From JAKAGZ01 sp964595355 (GTDB lineage Bacteria > Bacteroidota > Ignavibacteria > Ignavibacteriales > Ignavibacteriaceae): 38,338 nucleotides of DNA. This document shows positions 34,690 to 38,338 of the stretch, piece after piece. Each line of letters starts with the position of its first letter. The stretch's first letter is position 1. A model generated the notes under the pieces. It was not told the DNA's origin. It did not search any database and was given only the letters and a program-made list of their open reading frames with translations. The translations under genes were made by a program, and so were the position numbers. The stretch covers positions 1 to 38,338 of the forward strand of contig CAZQQD010000017.1 in assembly GCA_964595355.1 (NCBI GenBank), written 5' to 3'.

Positions 34690-36021
34690 TTATTTGATTA
34701 ATATCTTGTTCGATTTTATCATATCCGTCGCTTCACTTAAGGCAGTATCAACTAAAATTTCTTTTTTGATTGCTTTATTTGCATAATATGAAATAATGTC
34801 CGATATACGGGTATAATCTTCAAGAGATGGCCGATGTACTCCAGTATCTAATAACCTTTTTTTGAAGATCAGGTCAGGATATTTTTTTAAATAAACGGAA
34901 TCATCATAAAATGTTTTTAATATCGGCAAATATGCGCCGTTAACATACAACATCTCCTGAGCTTTTTTATTTGTTATAAATTTCAGAAATTCAGAAATTG
35001 CATTTTTCTTTTTTGAATATTTTGAAACCATAATATTCCATCCACCCAAGATTGTTGTAGGTGGAGAATTTTTGAAGTGTGGTAAAGCCGCTTTTACAAG
35101 AAACCGATCTTTTGGCGTTGATTTATAGAGGTTTTTATTATCCTTTTCATAACTTGGCCATCCCCATAAAAATACGCCGTCATTCTGGATGAAATATTTA
35201 TAAGATGAAGCTTCATTAAAGTCTGCAACAGCATCGGGGGAAATATGATACAGGTTAACGAAATCAACTAGTAATTTTAGAGCCTTCCTTGCTATTGGTG
35301 TGTTAAAGTTAAATTTGTATTCTTTAAAATAATTTCTATCCTGCGAAAGGATTAAATCCATAAAACTTACTACCAATCCTTCATAATCATCAGCAGGGAA
35401 AATGTAGAAAGGATTATTTCTTTTATTAAAATTTTTGGAAAGACTTAAAAATTCTTTCCATGTTATTGATTTCATAAGTGCAGTTTTTAAGGTATCGTAG
35501 CCGGGGATATTTTCAAGTAGATCGCGTCTGTAATACATCATATTAACGTCTATATTTAGCGGAACAGCAAGTAGTTTATTATCATAATAGCAGGATTTTA
35601 AGGCATATTTCAGGAAATTATTTTTATTGAACCGTGGCAAAAAAAATGTAATCGGGGCAGACCATTTTGCAAAACGTGGAACCCAAATCTGGTCAACAGC
35701 AAAAGCATCTAATCTGTCGCTATTGCTCCTTAAGGTCCTTGCAAGCAATTCTTTTCTTTCGTTTGTACTGAATTTTTTGAAAGGCAGATCAATTGTAACT
35801 ACCTTTATTCTGCCTTTGTATTCATTGTTAAATTCATCAATTACCTGTTGGTGAGCATAAGAAATATCGGCTGCAAAATAAATTTTTGTTGGCTCTGTTT
35901 CTGCTTCATATCTGGCGCGTTCATTTAAGTAGAAGTATAGTATCAGTATGAGGATGATGAATATAACGGTCCATAGCGGAAAATTGGAGATATTAGAGAC
36001 TTTTCTAAACTTTAGATTCAA
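34690..36021 (-). CDS. Membrane-anchored family-1 extracellular solute-binding protein
   Basis: The 443-residue protein starts at TTG 36021, with AAGGTGA just before it. After a basic N-terminus, one hydrophobic helix (about 16-32) lacks both a lipobox and an AxA cleavage site, so it probably stays in the inner membrane as an anchor. The rest is the two-lobed sugar-binding fold: early FAADISYAHQQVIDEFN, central FLWGWPSYEK, late GGWNIMVSKYSKKKNAISEFLKF and NGAYLPILK. Family members bind sugars for ABC importers, but no permease or ATPase is nearby. The next genes are a kinase and a sigma-54 activator, so a sensing role is favoured. Anchored sugar-binding proteins that signal through a kinase are known (XylFII with LytS in Clostridium). 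Confidence 0.88.
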   Translation of the reverse strand: MNLKFRKVSNISNFPLWTVIFIILILILYFYLNERARYEAETEPTKIYFAADISYAHQQVIDEFNNEYKGRIKVVTIDLPFKKFSTNERKELLARTLRSNSDRLDAFAVDQIWVPRFAKWSAPITFFLPRFNKNNFLKYALKSCYYDNKLLAVPLNIDVNMMYYRRDLLENIPGYDTLKTALMKSITWKEFLSLSKNFNKRNNPFYIFPADDYEGLVVSFMDLILSQDRNYFKEYKFNFNTPIARKALKLLVDFVNLYHISPDAVADFNEASSYKYFIQNDGVFLWGWPSYEKDNKNLYKSTPKDRFLVKAALPHFKNSPPTTILGGWNIMVSKYSKKKNAISEFLKFITNKKAQEMLYVNGAYLPILKTFYDDSVYLKKYPDLIFKKRLLDTGVHRPSLEDYTRISDIISYYANKAIKKEILVDTALSEATDMIKSNKILIK

Positions 36022-36323
36022 GAATCACCTTAAGTTTGTTCAATTCAGGTGGCATATCATATCTTATTATTAAAATAATAATTTTTATTATTATTTATAT
36101 AATAATGTTAGGCGCCATAATAAGGAATATTCATATAAATTTGGAAAATAGTCGAAATTCCTGCATGGTCTGATATTTGATCTTATCAAATAACGTGCTA
36201 TAAACTATCTGTAAAAAAATAATAAAATCCTCGTAATACCTTGTTATAAAAACATTAATAGTATCGATATAGGTTCTGAAATATATCCTTTATAAATAAT
36301 TTCACTAATAAAAGGAGAGTAGT
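36022..36323. other. Divergent control region between the binding-protein and receptor genes
   Basis: About 300 very AT-rich bases that must hold promoters for both directions. It contains an AT-only hairpin (AAATAATAA 36073-36081 with TTATTATTT 36088-36096) and a clean palindrome listed separately. I searched both strands for GG-N10-GC and found no standard sigma-54 promoter. TTGTTA at 36241-36246 has no good -10 at 16-18 bases. Confidence 0.5.
36174..36192. promoter_or_regulatory. Palindromic operator candidate TATTTGAT-CTT-ATCAAATA
   Basis: TATTTGAT (36174-36181) and ATCAAATA (36185-36192) are perfect 8-base reverse complements separated by CTT. The site lies 131 bases before the receptor start and about 150 bases before the solute-binding-protein start. 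That distance suits an enhancer for an activator dimer, such as the Fis-HTH regulator encoded nearby, or an operator for another regulator. No second copy was noticed in the gap. Confidence 0.4.
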
Positions 36324-38338
36324 ATGTTAAAATTAAATTACTTAAAATGGAGCCGCTTCATTTATGTAATTGCACTAATTACATTAATACCAGCTTTTTC
36401 ACTTTTTGCTCAGAACGGAACTGTAAAAGGTAACGTTACTGATACAAAAGGAGTGGCAATTCCTTATGCGAATGTTGTGCTTATGGGCACAACGATGGGA
36501 GCTGCTGCTGACGTCAGTGGCAATTATGTTATTGAAAATGTTCCTGCAGGCAATTATACAGCACGTGTCACTGTTATTGGTTATAAACAGAGTAGTGCAA
36601 ACATAACGGTAACAGCTGGTGGAATAACAACACAAAACTTTTCTTTAACACAAGATGTTCTGAATATGGAGAGTGTGGTAATTACAGGTACTCCGGGTGG
36701 AGTTGGCGTAAAGAAGAAAGATGCTACTTTTGCAATTACAACAATTTCTGGTAAAACTCTTGATCTTTTATCACCACCAAGTACTGCCGCTGCTTTAAGT
36801 CTGGTTCCCGGTGTTTGGTCTGAAAGTTCAGGTGGTATCGCCGGTGCAAATATATTCGTAAGAGGTTTGCCCTCATCGGGTGATGCACCATTTGTTACTA
36901 TGTCGATAAATGGCGCTCCGATTTATGGTACGGAGACTCTTTCATTTCTGGAACAAAGTAGTATTTTCCGTATTGATGAAACAGTTGCCTCCACAGAAGC
37001 TCTACGCGGCGGGCCTAGCTCTGTTTATAATAATGGAGAGGCTGGGTTAACTGTAAACTTTAACCTGAAACAGGGAACGGATCAAACTAAAGGAAGAGTT
37101 AAGTATACAACATCTGATTACAACACGCAAAGATTTGATGCTGTATTAAGTGGTCCCCTTGGAAATAAATTTTATTACATGGTCGGCGGTTATGCTAGAA
37201 CTTCACCTGGTATAAGGAGCACTCAGTTTAACGCTGAAAGAGGTGCACAATTCACAGCAGAATTAACTAGAGTTTTCGATAAAGGTGTTGTAAATGCTTT
37301 TGCCCGTTTTACAAATGATCATGGACAATGGATATTACCTATGGCTCTTGGTACCGGCAATGATCAAGGCACATTTGCACAGCTAGGAAATGCTACACGC
37401 TACAGAGCACTAAGAACGGGCATTAATGGAGAAATGACACAGTTTGATTTTGCTGATGGACGTGGATGGAAAGGAATTGTAAGTGGATTGAATTTTAATT
37501 ATGAATTAGGTGCGGGCTGGACGGTTCGTAATAATCTTTCCTACACAAATGGAGATGCAAATACTTTGGGATTTGTACCAGACGGCAGTCCATTTAGTGC
37601 AGCAAGTTTAATGGGACAATTAAATGTAACTGCATTACATACAAATGATGGTCAAACTATTACAAATGGTTCAACTTATTTGCAGAATTATGGATACTGG
37701 GTTGTTTTAAAACATATTGAATCCCTGACAAATGATGTAAGCTTAACAAATGATATAGATAACCATAAAATCACAATAGGTGCTTTCCAGTCATTCTGGA
37801 ATTCAAATGATTTCTGGAATCTTGGCAATGATGTAACTGTGCTGAATGTTGCAAATGGTGGTATTATTAATGAGGCTCCTGTTGGTGCACCGGGTTATAC
37901 AATTAATGAAGCCGGTGATGCAAGAATGTCGGCTCTTTATGCGGGCGACTCTTGGCAAGTTTCAGATCAGGTAAGATTAGATTATGGTGCACGTTATGAT
38001 TTCTTTAATCTAAACTATACTTTTGACGGGGGTGGATCATTCCCTGATGGGGTTCCTGATCTTTCAGCTAAACTTGATGGGCACGATTGGGCAGGAACTT
38101 TTGCTATTAATTATGCTTTCGATGAAAATACAAGTGTATTTGCCCGTGCATCAAAAGGCTCCTTGTTTCCTAATTTCGATGAGGTTAGAAGTAATGTTTA
38201 TAACCTGAAAAGCGGAACAGTTAACAAAGATGCTGGCGGTAACGTAGTAGGTGTTGACGCGACTGTTGATCCAAATAAGTTTAATCAATTTGAAGGTGGA
38301 GTTAAGTTAGATCAGGGAGTTTACAGTTTATTCATTAC
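36324..38338 (+). CDS. TonB-dependent receptor with carboxypeptidase-regulatory-like domain, 3' end missing
   Basis: The frame is open from ATG 36324 (AAAGGAGAG at 36311-36319) to the window edge, 671 codons and continuing. It has a signal peptide (about 1-29, ending SLFA) and a carboxypeptidase-regulatory-like beta-sandwich (32-113, VKGNVTDTKGVAIPYANV). A TonB-box-like VVITGTP (118-124) is followed by the plug domain (about 135-245), which includes ALSLVPGVW and IFVRGLP. The barrel then begins; the missing part is its C-terminal strands. It would take up a ligand using TonB energy. Divergence from the sugar-sensing genes suggests a sugar, perhaps trehalose, but it lacks obvious SusC marks and no SusD gene is in view, so a siderophore or cofactor receptor is possible. 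Confidence 0.9.
   Translation, partial: MLKLNYLKWSRFIYVIALITLIPAFSLFAQNGTVKGNVTDTKGVAIPYANVVLMGTTMGAAADVSGNYVIENVPAGNYTARVTVIGYKQSSANITVTAGGITTQNFSLTQDVLNMESVVITGTPGGVGVKKKDATFAITTISGKTLDLLSPPSTAAALSLVPGVWSESSGGIAGANIFVRGLPSSGDAPFVTMSINGAPIYGTETLSFLEQSSIFRIDETVASTEALRGGPSSVYNNGEAGLTVNFNLKQGTDQTKGRVKYTTSDYNTQRFDAVLSGPLGNKFYYMVGGYARTSPGIRSTQFNAERGAQFTAELTRVFDKGVVNAFARFTNDHGQWILPMALGTGNDQGTFAQLGNATRYRALRTGINGEMTQFDFADGRGWKGIVSGLNFNYELGAGWTVRNNLSYTNGDANTLGFVPDGSPFSAASLMGQLNVTALHTNDGQTITNGSTYLQNYGYWVVLKHIESLTNDVSLTNDIDNHKITIGAFQSFWNSNDFWNLGNDVTVLNVANGGIINEAPVGAPGYTINEAGDARMSALYAGDSWQVSDQVRLDYGARYDFFNLNYTFDGGGSFPDGVPDLSAKLDGHDWAGTFAINYAFDENTSVFARASKGSLFPNFDEVRSNVYNLKSGTVNKDAGGNVVGVDATVDPNKFNQFEGGVKLDQGVYSLFI

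Noticed and set aside
36399..36635. Cysteine-rich minus-strand frame of 78 codons
   Set aside because: It is antisense to the carboxypeptidase-like domain of the TonB receptor; the cysteines come from reverse-complemented Ala/Thr codons.
1..38338. tRNA genes, CRISPR arrays, insertion sequences and prophage genes
   Set aside because: No cloverleaf with a TTCRA arm, no regularly spaced repeats, no transposase or integrase motifs and no flanking direct repeats were seen by eye.

Overview
The window is low-GC bacterial DNA with compact, mostly co-directional gene strings. The gene families suggest a member of the Ignavibacteria/Chlorobi side of the Bacteroidota: TonB-dependent receptors, one with a carboxypeptidase-regulatory-like N-terminus; a CT398-type zinc-ribbon protein next to Nif3 and rnpB; a LytS/LytTR pair; NtrC-type regulation; and c-type cytochromes. 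This placement is inferred from gene content. No 16S rRNA or tRNA is present. The window appears to be chromosomal: it has no insertion sequence, phage gene or CRISPR array.

Positions 1-6193 (+) hold information-processing genes: a 5'-truncated Nif3-family gene, a CT398-like coiled-coil/zinc-ribbon gene, the RNase P RNA (rnpB), then recJ, yebC, ruvC and ruvA. Two RNA-like structures flank rnpB: a perfect 10-bp hairpin just upstream, and a possible three-way junction between rnpB and the recJ start. Positions 6195-11366 (-) carry a FAH-family hydrolase, a secreted protein of unknown function with a glutamine-amidotransferase-like motif, and a TPR-clpX operon with a strong terminator. Positions 11762-18466 (+) carry dxr and rseP, a LytS-type kinase with its LytTR regulator, and an S9 peptidase.

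Positions 18459-21853 (-) hold a translationally coupled pair: a TonB-receptor-like outer-membrane protein and a GT-C-type membrane glycosyltransferase. Then come an HU-family gene and an ABC exporter (+). A cytochrome cluster (24605-26960, +) follows: a candidate lipoprotein, a secreted monoheme cytochrome c, and a protein joining one CxxCH heme motif to a probable outer-membrane beta barrel. Its terminator lies inside the 3' end of a convergent full-length ada gene. A DoxX-family gene lies beyond ada.

The right end (28796-38338) looks like a sugar sensing and use locus. On the minus strand, in transcription order, are a membrane-anchored family-1 solute-binding protein, a membrane histidine kinase with an unusual H-box, an NtrC-type sigma-54 activator, an MFS transporter and a cytoplasmic trehalase. 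Diverging from them is a TonB-dependent receptor that runs off the window. No ABC permease is present, so the binding protein probably serves as a sensor. The whole can be read as outer-membrane entry, periplasmic sensing, inner-membrane uptake and intracellular hydrolysis of trehalose or a similar disaccharide. This is an inference and is the most interesting candidate system here.
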